Origin: Sapria himalayana
Lineage: Eukaryota > Streptophyta > Magnoliopsida > Malpighiales > Rafflesiaceae
Assembly: GCA_029783825.1 (NCBI GenBank)
Contig: JAREIK010008133.1
Span: 57,501-121,500 of the forward strand
Direction: 5' to 3'
DNA length: 64,000 bases
In this document: one piece after another, positions 42,658 to 55,400 of the stretch
Layout: every line of letters starts with the position of its first letter
Position numbering within the stretch: position 1 is the stretch's first letter
Made by a program: the position numbers and the translations under genes
The notes under the pieces: generated by a model
Database searches by the model: none
Seen by the model: the letters and a program-made list of their open reading frames with translations, nothing else
What the model was told of the DNA's origin: nothing

Positions 42658-43710
42658 TATATAGACAGACATATAGATAGATAGATAGTTAAATAGATAG
42701 ATAGATAGACAGACAAATAGATAGATAGATTGTTAGATAGATAGATACATAGATTGATAGACATATAGTTATATAGATAGATAGACAGTTTAATGTACAT
42801 ATATATATAGATAGAAAGATAGAAAGATAGAAACATAAAAAGATATACAGACAGATAGATGGATGGATAGATAAAAATATTGATAGATATATAGATAGAT
42901 AGACAAAAAGATACACAGTCAGACATGTAATTAGATATATAGACAAATACATAAATAAATAGATAGATCGATAGATAGATAGATAATATATGATAGATAA
43001 AGTGATAGATAGAGAAATAGATAGACATAGATTAAAAGATAGATAGATAAATAGATAGATAGATATACAAATAGATAGACAAACATATGAATAGATAGTT
43101 AGATAGAAAGATAGATAGGTAGGTAAATAGATAGATAAATAGATAGATAAATAGAAAGAAAGATACACAAAAAGATAGATAGAAAGAATTAAAGTTAGAA
43201 AGACAAATAGATTGATAAACAGACATAGATAAATTGGCGCACAAATGGAAAGAAAGATAGATATATAGATAGATAGATAAATAGACTGATTAATATGTAT
43301 ATTTATAGATAGATAGATATATAGATAAATAGATAGATAGTTAGATATATAGTATAGATAAACATTTTGTTATAAAGATAGATAGATAGATAGACAGATA
43401 GATACATAATCAAATTGATTAATATATAGAAAGACTGATATTTAGACAAATACATAGATAGTTAGATAAACGAATTGATTGACACATAGATAGATTGATA
43501 GATATTTTGATAGACAGATTGATAGTTAAATAAATAAATAAATAGATTGATATATATATTTATAGACACATTGATAGATAAATTGATAAACAAATAGATA
43601 GAAAGATTCATAGACAGATTAATGACAAATAAATATTTAGATATATAGATAGACAGACAGATAGATATATACATAGATCGATAGATAAACAGACAAATAT
43701 AGATAGATAG

Positions 43711-44812
43711 TGTCACATCCCACTTTGTTTAGGATGTGACTGGCGCTAGGGAATGGGTAGGCTTAAGGACATCCAAAACCTATAGCAAGCCTAAGTCCCA
43801 TAATATCTACCAAAAATTCAGCCTTACCTATTCATTTCTATAACAAAAGTCTAAATTTATCATTCACAATAACCATCTAAAATCTACTAACCATTAAGTC
43901 AAAATTTCATATCATGATATCATCTCGAATAACATGACTAATAGACCTCCGTAGTCATCTGATTTCAAATCAGTAGAATAAAATCATTCTTAACTCAGCA
44001 TAATATCGACCTCCATGGTCATCTCATTTCAATTCAGCAAAATAAAAATAATTTCAAATTCAAATCCTATTGACCTCCATGGTCTCCACTAACGAAAATG
44101 ACCTCAACGGTCTCATCAAAAATATCAAATAAGATTTCATCAAAAGCAAAATTTATCGATTTAACAAAATAATTAAAACAATATCTATGATAATTCACCA
44201 TGGACCCTTTTAGAAACTTAGACACTTATCACCAAATAAACAAAATAATAATTCATTACATGTTTCAAATAGAATACAATTGGTCAAGAAATTCATGGAT
44301 TCTCCTTTCTCTATCTACCGTGAAAAAGAGGAAGTCATCGAGGATGTGATAACTCAGTATATAAAAATATATCACCATACTTGTGAGGCTTGGCACTCAA
44401 AGCTAGCTCACAAGGATAGTTTTGCTCAATCAATCAATCACCATACATAGGTTATGCAACAAATAGCGGCAATATGAACAACAATATCAAATGAGATTTA
44501 GAGGTTTGAAACACAGAAATAAGGTTTACTATTCAGGAATCCATACATTCCAAACAAAGATCCATAGAATGTGTCGCGTTCTACTCCTAGAGTTTTACCA
44601 CCTATCTAGGAAGGCACTGCTTTTCCCGCGCTAGAGGCTACCATGTGCACATAGCCTGATGACCTCCCCATCAGTTAGGCTTTCTATGATTCATACCATC
44701 AAATGATATTAATGACTACAAGTTATAGCTGACAGTACTCAGCATGAGACAACAATGGCAATATCAAAGAATATAGCTGACCGTACTCATCGACTAATAA
44801 TCAGAAGTATTT
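43711..44812. mobile_element. LTR fragment, probably Ty3/gypsy-type
   Basis: The segment starts TGTCACATCC exactly at the satellite edge. Its first 30 bases form a hairpin (GTCACATCC 43712-43720 with GGATGTGAC 43732-43740). Such a dyad is expected at gypsy LTR termini, so this may be a 5' end on + or a 3' end on -. GACCTCCATGGTC-type motifs recur about four times at 43946-44118, suggesting an old internal tandem repeat. The far end near 44812 lacks a recognisable TG/CA terminus and fades into TAGA units, so the LTR looks truncated. No coding sequence is present. Confidence 0.45.
43712..43740. repeat. Terminal hairpin of the LTR fragment
   Basis: Perfect 9-bp inverted repeat GTCACATCC / GGATGTGAC separated by 11 bases, at the first bases of the LTR fragment. 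Confidence 0.9.
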
Positions 44813-47800
44813 GATAGATAGATACATACATAGATAGATTGATTGACAAATAGAGAGATAAATAAATAGTTAGATAGATAAATAGATAGATAAATTGATT
44901 GATAGATAAACATATTGGTAGATATACAAGTAGACTGATAGACAAATAGATAGACAGACAAATACATAAATAGATAGCGATATAGATAGATAGATATATA
45001 TATATATATATATACACAGATGATTGATAGACATAAAGATAAATAGTCAATATGTAGATTGGTAGATAGATAGATAAACAAATAGATACAAAGAGATATA
45101 GATAGATAGATAGATATATAGATCGATAAATATATATATATAGACAGAGTGACAAATAGACATATATGTAGATATATAGATAGATAGAAAGATATATATA
45201 CAGATATAAAAAATTAGATAGTTAAACAGAAAGATAGATATACAAATATAGAGATATTCATATAGATAGAGAGATAGATTGATAAAGGAATTGAAACATA
45301 GATTGACATATAAACATATAGATAGATAGATAAATATACAGATAGACAAATATATAGAATGATAGATATATAGGCAGAAAGACAGATAGATAGATAAAAT
45401 CAAAACAAATTGATAGATAGACAAATAGATCGATTTAAAAATAGACAGATAGACAAATAAACAAATAGTTAGATAGAAAGAAAGATAGATTGATTGATAA
45501 ATAAAAAGGTAGATTGATAGATAGATAGATATGGAGAAAGATAGATATATAGATATTTAGAAAGACAGATAGATAGATAGACATATAAATAGATAGATAG
45601 ATAGATAGACATATAGTTAGATAGTTAGATAGAAAGATAGACAAATAGAAAAATAGACATATATATATATAGATAGATAGACATATATATGTATATATAC
45701 AAATTGAAAGATAGATAGATAGATAGATAGGCAGATAGATTGATTGATAGATCCATTTATAGACTAATAGATAGAAAGATAGTTAAATAGTGATATAGAA
45801 AAAAATGATAATCATATAGATAGATAAATGGATGGATAGGCACATAAACTTATAGACTGATAGACTAATATACATATAAAGAGACTGATAAATAGATTGA
45901 TTGATTGACAGATAGATAGATAAATAGATGATAGACTTATAGATAGATAGATTAGTTGATTAATAGATAGACAAAAGATAGATTGACATATAGACAGACA
46001 AATAGATAAATGATAGATAGATAGACAAAAAGACAAATAGATAGATAGATAGATAAATTGCTAGATAGATAAATAGGTAGGCAGATAAATAGATAAATAG
46101 ATAGACTAATAGATAGATAGATAGATAGATATATAGATCATAGACATAAAGATAGACTAAAAGACAAATAGATAAATAGATAGAAAACCATATAGACAAA
46201 TAGATAGATAGATAGATACACAAATAGATATGTAGAAAGATAAATAGATAGATAAATTGATAGATATAAAAATAGATAGATGGATATATGTGTGTGTGTG
46301 TGTGTGTGTTTTTATAAATAGATTGATTGAATGACTAATAGATAGATAGAAATATAGATAGTTTGATAGTTACAAAGAAACAAAGATAGGCAAATAAACA
46401 TATAGAAAAATAGACACATAAATATAGAAAGATAGGCAAATAGATAGATAGACATAAAAACTAATACTTATATAGATAGATAGATTTTAAAATATACAGA
46501 AAGATAGATAGACAAATAGTAAAATAGACAAATAGATAGAATTTATACACAGACACATAAATAGATAATTAGATAGATCGATAGATAAATTGATAAATAA
46601 AAAGATTGATAGATAAACAAATAGAAATATACACAGATAGACTAATTACCTATAGACATATAAACATATAGATAGATAGACTAATTACATATAGACATAA
46701 AATGTATAGACAGATAGATAAAGAAATAAACATATATTTAGATAGATAGATCGACATATATATCTATATACATATAAAAAGATAGGTTGATAGATAGATA
46801 GCCAGATATTAGATATATAGATAGATAGATAGACATAAAGATAAAAATATATATATATAGAGATAGATTTACACAAAGACACATAGACACTTAGACACAT
46901 TGACAAATAGACAGATAGACAGATAGATAGATATATAGAAAGATGGATAGATAGATAGATAGATAGCATGCAGATTGAAAGAAATATATTCAAATAGATA
47001 GATATATATATATATATATACACACATATATTGGTATACAAGTAGTCAGTTAGACAAATAGATAGAAAGAAAGATAAATAGAAAGATAAATAAAAAATAT
47101 TGACAAATAGGCTGATTGATAGATAGTTAGATTGATAGATAAACTGATATATAGACATATACATCAATAGAGAGAGATAAATATATAGACATATAGTCAA
47201 ATAGATAGATATATAAGCTAATAGAAAAATAGATATACCAATAGAGAAATAGATAAATAGACCAATATATAAATAGAAACATAGATAGATAAATAGATAT
47301 ACAAAAAAGTAAATAGATATATATATATATATATAAGACAAATATATATAAAGATAAACAAATATATAAATAGAATCTTAGATAGGTATATAAATACAAA
47401 ATAGATTGACAGAATGACAAATAGTAAGAGAGACTAATAGATAAAAAGATAAATATACAAATAGATAGATAGATATATATATATATATATAAAATTAGAT
47501 AGGCAGTTAGGTAGATAAGTAAATAGGTGGATAGAAAAATAGGTAGATAGATAGTTTAAAAGATTAATAGTTTGATAAATAGAAAGATTGATAGATAGAT
47601 AGACAAATTTAAAGATAGACCTATAAATAGATAGATAGAGAGATAGAAGCTAAATAGATAGAAAGTTAAACAAATAGAGAGATAGAAACACAGATAGATG
47701 GATACACAGATTGACTTATAGACTGATAGACTAATAGATAGGTAGAAAGATTGATAGATTCACGAATTAATAGATTAATAGATTTATAGATTGATAGAGA

Positions 47801-49743
47801 AACAAATAAACAAATAGATTGATAGATAGACAAATAGATAAATAGATAGTTAGACAGATAAATCAATAGATAAATAGATATATAAAAGATAGACCAAAAT
47901 ATTGATAGATAGATAGACATATAGATATATAGATAGATAGACTTATTGACAAAAAAATAGTTAGACAGATAGAAAAATAGACTAATTAATATATAAATAA
48001 ATAGAAAGATAAATAGATAGACACATAGATTGATTGATAAACTAATAGATATAAAGATAGTTAAATAGATAGATAGGTCATATAAATAGATATACAGATA
48101 GATAAATGGATAGACACATAAACTTATTGACTTAAAAACTAATAAACATATAGATAGATAGATAAATATATAGATAGAAAGATTGATAGATTGATAGATC
48201 GATAGATAGGTAGATATACAAATAGATAGATATATAGATTGAATGACATATAGGCAAATATATAGTTAGACAAATAGATAATAGGTAGATATAAAGACAA
48301 AAAGACATATAGACAAGTAGATAGATAGATAAATAGACAAATACATATATATAAATATAGATAGATAGACAGATAGACAAAAAGTCAGATTGATAGTTAG
48401 AGAATTACAAAGATAGATAAATAGATAGATAGATAAGCATATAAACAAATAAAAAGATAGATATATTGACAAATAGATAGACATATAGATAGATATATAA
48501 AGTTATAGACTTATAGACTCATATTTGAATAGGGAGATAGAGAAATAGATTGATAGACATATAGATAAAAAAATATATAGATAGATAGATAGATGGAATG
48601 ATATATATATATTGATAGATAGATTATTAAACAAAAATACAATTAGACAGTTATATAGATAGATAGATAAATATATATACACAAAAAATATAAACACATA
48701 TAAAGATAGATAGACATTTATACAAATAGACATATAGATAGATAGACAGATTGACACGTAATCTGATAGACAAATAGACAAGCAGATAAATAGATAAAAA
48801 AATATGCAAATATATAGAAAAATAAATAGACATATAAATATATAGATAGATAGAAAAATAGAAAGATAGACACATAGACTAATAAACTAATAAACTAAAA
48901 GATATATTGACACATACACTGATAGACTAAAAGTTAGATAAAAAGATTGAGAGATAGAAAAATAGATAGATAAATAGATAGATAGATACTCAGCCAAATA
49001 GATAGAAAGATAGAAAGATAGATTGATAGATAAAAGTTAGATAGATAAATAGACAAATACATAGATAGATAAATAAACATATAGAATGATGGACAAATAG
49101 ATACATATGATATATAGATAGATAGTTAAAAAGATAGATAAATTGATAAATAAAAAAATAGATAGACAGATAGATTGATAGAAAGATAGGCAAATAGATA
49201 GATAGCTAAATCGATAGTCAAATAAATAAATAAATATTTAGACTGATAAATAGATAGATTCATTGAATGGCAGATAGATAGATAGATAAATTGAATTGCA
49301 TAAAGATAGATTAAAAGATAGATAGATAGATAAAAAAATAGATATATAGTTAGAGTTATAGAATGACTAATAGACAAATAGACAAATTGATAGATAGAGA
49401 GATAGATAGACATTTATATAGATAGATTGAAATATAGTTAGATAAATATATAGATATATAAATAAAAAGATAAATAGAAATACACATAGAAAGATAGATA
49501 GACATATAGAAAGATAGATCGACATTTTTATAGATAGACATAAAGATAGATAGATAGATAGAAAAAAACACGGATAATCAAATATATAGATAAATATTTA
49601 AACAGGCATATATTTAGATAGATAAATAAACATAAAGATAGATCGACAGATAGGAAGATAAATAAATACACTAAATGACAGAGATACATATAGAAAGATT
49701 GCTAGATACATATAGATAGATAGATAGACAAATAGATATATAC

Positions 49744-49782
<39 letters not shown>

Positions 49783-49984
49783 TATATATATATATATATA
49801 TAGTTAGAGCTATAAAATGACTAATACACAAATATACAAATTGATATATAGAGAGATAGATAGATAGACATATATATTGAAAGGCTGAGATATAGTTTGA
49901 TAGATAGAAATAAATATAGATAAAGTGATAAATAGAAATAAACAAAGAAAGATAGATAAATAGACATATAGAAAGATAGATAGA
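44813..49984 (-). repeat. Degenerate TAGA (inverted TCTA) satellite, block D
   Basis: Continues the inverted orientation of block C after the LTR fragment. It contains a (TG)n run at 46286-46310, notable because TG rather than CA lies on the same strand as TAGA. It ends at a fold-back junction at 49977-49990, where the array switches to TCTA. No gene is supported. Confidence 0.97.
46286..46310 (+). repeat. (TG)n microsatellite
   Basis: About 24 bases of TG alternation in the inverted block. Confidence 0.92.
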
Positions 49985-50004
49985 CATCTTTCTTTCTATA
50001 TGTC
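49963..50004. repeat. Satellite inversion junction with fold-back arms
   Basis: GACATATAGAAAGA (49963-49976) is the exact complement of TCTTTCTATATGTC (49991-50004), with a 14-base centre. Left of it the array reads TAGA for 5 kb; right of it TCTA for 2.2 kb. It is therefore the breakpoint of an inversion or a fold-back duplication within the satellite. Confidence 0.92.
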
Positions 50005-50121
50005 AATCTATATTACTATCTATTTCTCTATATGTCTACTTATCAATATATGTAACTATCAATCTGTTTATCTATTTAATTGTTTAACTATTTTTGTGTC
50101 AATATGTCTACCAATAAATCG

Positions 50122-50165
50122 ATTGATAGATGAATATATATATATATATATATTCATCTATCAAT
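50122..50165. repeat. Perfect 44-bp palindrome
   Basis: ATTGATAGATGAATATATAT and its exact complement meet at 50143/50144. The left arm is in TAGA orientation and the right arm in TCTA orientation, so it is another micro-fold-back, 130 bases from the main inversion junction. Confidence 0.95.
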
Positions 50166-50450
50166 ATGTATATCTATCAATTTGTATGTCTATCTATAGT
50201 TCTGTCTATCTGTCTTTCTATTTATCTATCTAATTATAGGTCTAACTATCTATCAATCTATCCATCTGTCTATCTATCTATGTATTTGTCTATCTATGTA
50301 TCTATCTCTTCGTCTATCTATTTATCTATCAATCTATCTATATATTTGTCGATCTATCTTTCTGTCAAAATGTCCATCTTTTTATTTACCTATCTATCTT
50401 TCTATTAGTCTATAATCTATAAGTCTATGTGTCTATCCATCTATATGTCA

Positions 50451-50454
<4 letters not shown>

Positions 50455-50504
<50 letters not shown>
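50455..50504. repeat. (AT)n microsatellite
   Basis: About 50 bases of AT alternation in block E. Confidence 0.94.
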
Positions 50505-50507
<3 letters not shown>

Positions 50508-51778
50508 TATCTATATATTTGTTTAACTATCTATATGTCTATCTCTTTATCTATATATTTATCTATTTGTCTATCTATCTAACTATCTATCTATTAGTCT
50601 ATATGTCTATCTCTCGAGCTATCTATTAGTTTTTCAATTTATCTATTTATATGTTTATCTGTTTATTTGTATGTTTGTATATTTGTCTATCTATTTATAT
50701 GTCTAGCTAACTATATGTCTAGCTATCTATATGTCTATCTATCTATATGTCTATCTATCTATCAATCTCTTTGTCTATCTCTCTACGTGACTATTTCTTT
50801 TTTTTTATTTATCTAAATGTCTATATGTGTATATATGTATCAATGTTACTATATAACTATCTATCTTTATATCTATTTATCTATCTAACTATCTAATTAT
50901 CTTTCTTTATATCTTTCTATCTATCTATCTTTCTATTTGTTAAACAATCTAACTTCATTATAGTCTGTCTTTCGATTTGTTTATCTATCTATCTATCTAT
51001 TTGTGTATCTATCTTTTTGTCTATTTATCTATTTGTCTATCTATCTTTGTGTCTATGTATATATGTGTCTATATATTTATATGTATCTTTATCTATCTGA
51101 CTATCTTTTTATCTAGCTATCTATCTATCTATCTGTCGATCTGTCTATCTATTTATATGTTTATATATTTATTAGTCTATCTATCTATCTATCTGTCTAT
51201 CTTTTAATATGTCTTTTTTCATATCTATCTATCTATCTATTTATTTATCTAACTATCTAACTATCTATCTATCTATCTACTTGTCTATCTATCAAGCTAT
51301 CTATCTATCTAACTATCTAACTTTCTTTTAATCTATCAGTCTATTTATCTATTTGTCTATCAAACTATTTATCTAACTATCTTTGTGCTTATCTATCTAA
51401 CTATCTATCTTCTATATTTCTATCTATCTATCTAACTCTCTAGCTATCTATCTAACTATCTATATCTATGTATCTGCCTACCTACCTACCTATTTATCTC
51501 TCTATCTAACTATCTTTCTTTCTAACTATCTAACTTTCTTTTAGTCTATTAGTATATTAGTCTATGTGTCTATATGTATATCTAACTATTTGTCTATCAC
51601 TATTTATTCTTTTCTATCTATATATCTATCTACCTATTTGCTTATCTGTCTTTCCATCTATCTTTTTATTTGTCTATATATCGATCTATCTATCTATCTA
51701 ACAATCTATCTAACTAACTATCTATATATCTATTTATTTGATTATCTATCAATTAATCCATCTATTTGTCTGTATGTC

Positions 51779-51803
51779 TTTCTCTCTCTCTCTCTCTCTC
51801 TAT
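51779..51803 (+). repeat. (TC)n microsatellite
   Basis: Uninterrupted TC alternation, the only clear dinucleotide TC run in the satellite blocks. Confidence 0.9.
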
Positions 51804-52189
51804 CTCTATATTTTTGATCTATCTATCTATATATCTCTCTATCTTCTATCAATATATATTTCTATCTATTTATCTATCTATATGTTTATTTATCTATCTA
51901 TCTATAATCCTATCTATCTATCTATATATCTTGCTATCTTTCTTTCTTTATGTCTATCTACCTTTATATCTATATATCTATCTATTTGTATATCTATCTA
52001 TCTATCTATATGCATATATATCTATCTTTCTTTCTATATGTCTCTATGTATATCTATTTATTTGTCTATCTGGCTTTCTATATTTGTGTCTATATGTATA
52101 TCTATCTGTGCATATATCTATTTATCTTTTTATTTGTAGATATATTTATCTATCACTATATATTTATCTATGTATATATTTCTTACTGT

Positions 52190-52620
52190 GCTCTCTATGC
52201 TTGCTACACACTCTCCCATAATCATGATGTTTCTTTTCTTCCTCTCCATCGCCTGCAAAACCCTCATCATATATTCATTCATTGTTATTGTTTCTAATGG
52301 CGAGCTTGAGTCCTTCCCCCAATGGTTCAAATTCACTGAAAGAAAGAAATGGAAGAAGAAAAATTGGCTACGGTGAGAGGTTTTATGGCTTCATTCAGGT
52401 ATGAATTTCTGAGAACTGGAGTGAAATTTATAGTGGCAGCCAGGGTGGTGGATGTACTTTTGGAACAAATATCCACAGATATAGCTCGTTCAACCTTGTT
52501 ATTCACTATGTTGGATGCCACACATACTCCTATTATTCCCAATACTTGCATTATAAAATTTTTAAAATTTAATAGGTGGCATTCACCATGCAGGCCTTTG
52601 ATTTTTAGAATTCAATAGCT
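52190..52620. other. Unidentified, coding-like composition directly after the satellite
   Basis: Base composition changes abruptly from satellite to mixed sequence. A plus-strand frame at 52349-52618 (89 codons, beginning MEEEKLATVRGFMASF) overlaps a minus-strand frame at 52333-52551 (72 codons). On the minus strand TTTCTTTCTTTCAG (near 52340) would make a good splice acceptor, followed by a frame reading EFEPLGEGLKLAIRNNNNE and then a stop. I recognise no domain on either strand and cannot decide which, if any, was coding. It is probably a decayed host-gene fragment. Confidence 0.25.
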
Positions 52621-54324
52621 TTGCAATGACCGTCATTCACGACAACTCAAAATGTCATGCTATTTCCAGATGCATTAGTTTGGTAATATTTTTCAAACTA
52701 TCATTATATTTTGGATTTTTTATTTAAAACATATTATTTGCATACAAAACTCGTTATAAATGCTAAACAAAACGGAAATGGAAGTTGAAATGACAACAGG
52801 CTATGTAGTATTGAATTTTTTTACACTTGTAGGTTCATATAAGAATCCACCGAAGCAAGGAAACCTGAAAGAAACAAAATAAAATAATGAGAAAAAAAAT
52901 GCAATGAACAGGAAAAGAACACAAAGTAGCTCAACTTTGTATTCCATTTCCTACTTGAGTTTTACAATGACTGTCTTTCCAATCAAGTTGTTAAGAAAAG
53001 GCTCGGGATTAATGGGGATTGTCTGCAACATTCAGCAATAAAAAAACTAATGAATGGTGCTATCATGCACGTATGCATCAGATATTTTTATGCATTTACT
53101 TAAAATTGCATAGGCATGTATATATGCAATATACATGCATACAGCATGAATATAGTATAACTATATGCATCCAAGCACACACACGCACACACACACACAC
53201 ACATGCACACACTATTTTCCTATCTTCTCATATTTCTTTATCTTGTCCATATATAATATCTTTCTAATTCAACTGAACCATTGATGCATCGAAATGGTCA
53301 TTACCAAAAATCAAAATTTTTTTTTCTAATCTACATATCCTACATGATCTAAAATTTATTATTAAGTTTTTTTTTGCTTGTGAAAATTGTAAGACTACTT
53401 TTTTTATTAAAAATAAATGACCATTTGAAAGAATATTTGATGGTTGTGAGCATCAATAATTAATCTTGCTTTGATGCACGAGATATTAAAAGCTAGTATT
53501 AATATCATTTACGAAAGCAAAAAATCTATGAATATCTTGTGTACACAAAAAATTATAATAAAACAAGAAAACTTGATTACTACTTTATACAAATTTTCTT
53601 TTAAACTCTCATTATCATCATATATGAAATATGATCTCAATACTATTGTGAACAAATGTTACTCTAACCATAATAACATGAGTTCAATAAGCAAGAATAC
53701 CAAATATACTTCATCAGGATGCTCTTCAAATCACCTATCATGATGTTCTAGTAGATGTCTTACCTGCACTACATTGCCATTATAATAGCCAATCCAGCTT
53801 CTCTGCACAACTTCATAGTTTCAATGCATGTAATTTGTCACTGATGTAATCGGGTTTGCCTTGATAAGAAGGGTCTATATCCAAGCAACCAAATCAAATT
53901 AAAAACAAAAATAAACAAAAATAAACAAAAATAAACAAAAAAAAAACAAAAACTTTCATAGCTCGATGCTATGCCAAGCCTATTATGAGCTCACAGAGAA
54001 ATCAATATTTCACCTCTTGCTTGTATTTGAGGTCTTAGAGCAATTGAAATGGCTCATTAAACTCAGATTCAGCAACATCCACCCATATTGGTCACATATG
54101 GCATTAATGTAGTTGGAATAGAGGCCTAAACCTTGTGAGCAATGATTTCAATAACACACAGTGAGAGTGTGATGGTTTCGATAACATACAGTGAGCGTGC
54201 GAAGATTTGCAAAGCACATAATGCATTGGTAATCATGGTAGCTAGTGCATAGTGGACGCACTCCTTCTAGGTGTTTACAGCTCTTTCCGACACACCCCCC
54301 AGAGTTTAGCTTTCCTTGGGGTTG

Positions 54325-54336
54325 CTTTTGATACCA
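54325..54336 (-). other. Primer-binding-site-like motif (initiator Met-tRNA type), weak
   Basis: The minus strand reads TGGTATCAAAAGC, close to the TGGTATCAGAGC element that many plant LTR retrotransposons use to bind initiator tRNA-Met. No LTR boundary or coding domain supports it, so it could be chance. Confidence 0.2.
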
Positions 54337-54629
54337 TTTAAAATATTAAATCACACAAAAAAAATAAATATAACATACTTGATGGATAACCTCTTACAAA
54401 CTATGCCCTTATATAACATGTTATTTTATGGCAACTCATAGGATGGATAACATATATGTCACTCTCAAAGTGTAACTGTGTGTGCCATGCATGCCTCAAT
54501 GTGCAAGACATGCTAATTCTTCCTCTAAAAAGATATCAATAGAACAACATATCAATTGATAAAGTAGAAAACATGACACCCAGCAAAACATAAGCAATAT
54601 CACAAACATCGTGCTCATCAATAAGATAG

Positions 54630-54740
54630 TTATATATAGTATATATGTACATATAATACTACAATGTATATGTACGTATACTGAGTATATATGTACATAT
54701 ATACTATAGTATATATATATATACACTATAGTATATATGG
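54630..54740. repeat. AT-rich palindromic cluster
   Basis: Repeated GTATATATGTACATATA and TATACTATAGTATATA motifs form several overlapping inverted repeats. A duplicated TATAGAACA(G/A)TAGGTA motif follows at 54756-54795. Confidence 0.7.
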
Positions 54741-54866
54741 ATGTCTTATAGATATAGAACAGTAGGTATAGATATAGATATAGAACAATAGGTAAAGTAT
54801 TATCCCATTTATACTAAAAAGACACAAAACATAACTATCAACATTAATAAGAAATGCAAATATTAT

Positions 54867-55241
54867 TTAAATTTTAGCAAATATATCTAAAAACTCTTGA
54901 GGAAAACCTAGAAGACAAACCACGAGCCAGGCTTGAAACATTAAAGTTTGCACCCTACCTTCCTGCAACATAAAATCTCTTCTGGTTTCAAGGCCTATAA
55001 GGGGGTTGCTCTGCCCAACCACCCCCCACAACACCATGCTCCCATGCAGCTTTCTTAGAACATTTTTCCCCTCTTTGTGTCCTTGCACCGAAGATTTTGA
55101 TTGCTTAGCTTCATTGTATTAGTCCATCAACCCTGTAGCTTCTACTTTCATATGGTTCCTCTATTGGTTCAAAGCAAGGATGGTTACTTCATTATATGCA
55201 TCAACGTAATTGTAGAACGATTCAATATTCACTCCATAAAA
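54867..55241 (-). pseudogene. Coding remnant of unknown plant protein, two in-frame stops
   Basis: One minus-strand frame stays readable for about 125 codons to a TAA at 54867. It starts ESFYNYVDAYNEVTILALNQ, meets a TAG, continues RNHMKVEATGLMD, meets a TAA, then runs open for 74 codons (55088-54867) including GKNVLRKLHGSMVLWG and FQAWLVVCLLGFPQEFLDIF. The first part has helical, charged character and reads like a genuine protein. I cannot name the family. The 20-bp tandem repeat at 55223 lies at its upstream edge. The strand is the same as the BPC and kinase remnants. It may instead be a chance frame, though the continuous sense of the segment argues against that. Confidence 0.35.
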
Positions 55242-55290
55242 ACAATATTCACTCCATAAAAACAATATGCACTACATAAAAACAATACAC
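55223..55290. repeat. 20-bp tandem repeat, 3.4 copies
   Basis: CAATATTCACTCCATAAAAA starts at 55223, 55243 and 55263 (with two changes in the third) and partially at 55283. Confidence 0.93.
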
Positions 55291-55322
55291 ATTTTAAAAG
55301 AAAAAAAGAGGAATAAAACTTT

Positions 55323-55400
55323 AAAAATTAGATGTTTTGTCTTCCAAATATAAAAAAAAAGCAAATGGCTACAAAATTTGCAAACTTCATAGAGCAAGGC
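55323..55400. repeat. Dispersed repeat, copy 1, at the BPC break point
   Basis: About 78 bases (AGATGTTTTGTCTTCCAAAT ... GGCTACAAAATTTGCAAACT ... GCAAGGCA) recur with substitutions at 59799-59882. Its right edge coincides with the loss of BPC homology. Confidence 0.75.

Larger units (their letters stand above)
34257..43710 (-). repeat. Degenerate TAGA (inverted TCTA) satellite, block C
   Basis: Same tetranucleotide family as blocks A and B but in opposite orientation: + reads TAGATAGA, and the long artificial Ser-Ile-Tyr-Leu frames are on the minus strand only. It contains a ~156-bp local duplication (35786 and 35942) and a long AT microsatellite (42602-42656). It is bounded exactly by LTR ends on both sides. 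No gene is present. Confidence 0.97.
49985..52180 (+). repeat. Degenerate TCTA satellite, block E
   Basis: TCTA orientation resumes after the fold-back. The block includes a 44-bp palindrome (50122-50165), an AT run (50455-50504) and a TC run (51779-51803). It fades into unique sequence near 52180-52195. No gene is supported. Confidence 0.96.
52621..54860. other. Non-coding AT-rich stretch with small repeats
   Basis: No supported gene. It contains an (AC)n run with interruptions (53176-53208), four copies of ATAAACAAAA (about 53907-53940), a 30-bp imperfect duplication around AACACACAGTGAGAGTG and AACATACAGTGAGCGTG (54145-54205), and AT palindromic sequence at 54630-54740. Short frames at 53019, 53471 and 54496 have no recognisable content. 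A possible primer-binding-site-like motif lies at 54325-54336 on the minus strand. Confidence 0.6.

Noticed and set aside
34196..50006. Minus-strand Ser-Ile-Tyr-Leu frames (for example 35701-36903, 400 codons)
   Set aside because: Same artefact in the inverted blocks; there is no domain, start context or codon bias of a gene.
54325..54345. Intact LTR retrotransposon starting at the primer-binding-site-like motif
   Set aside because: No LTR edge next to it and no Gag or Pol frame on the minus strand; only the short motif remains.
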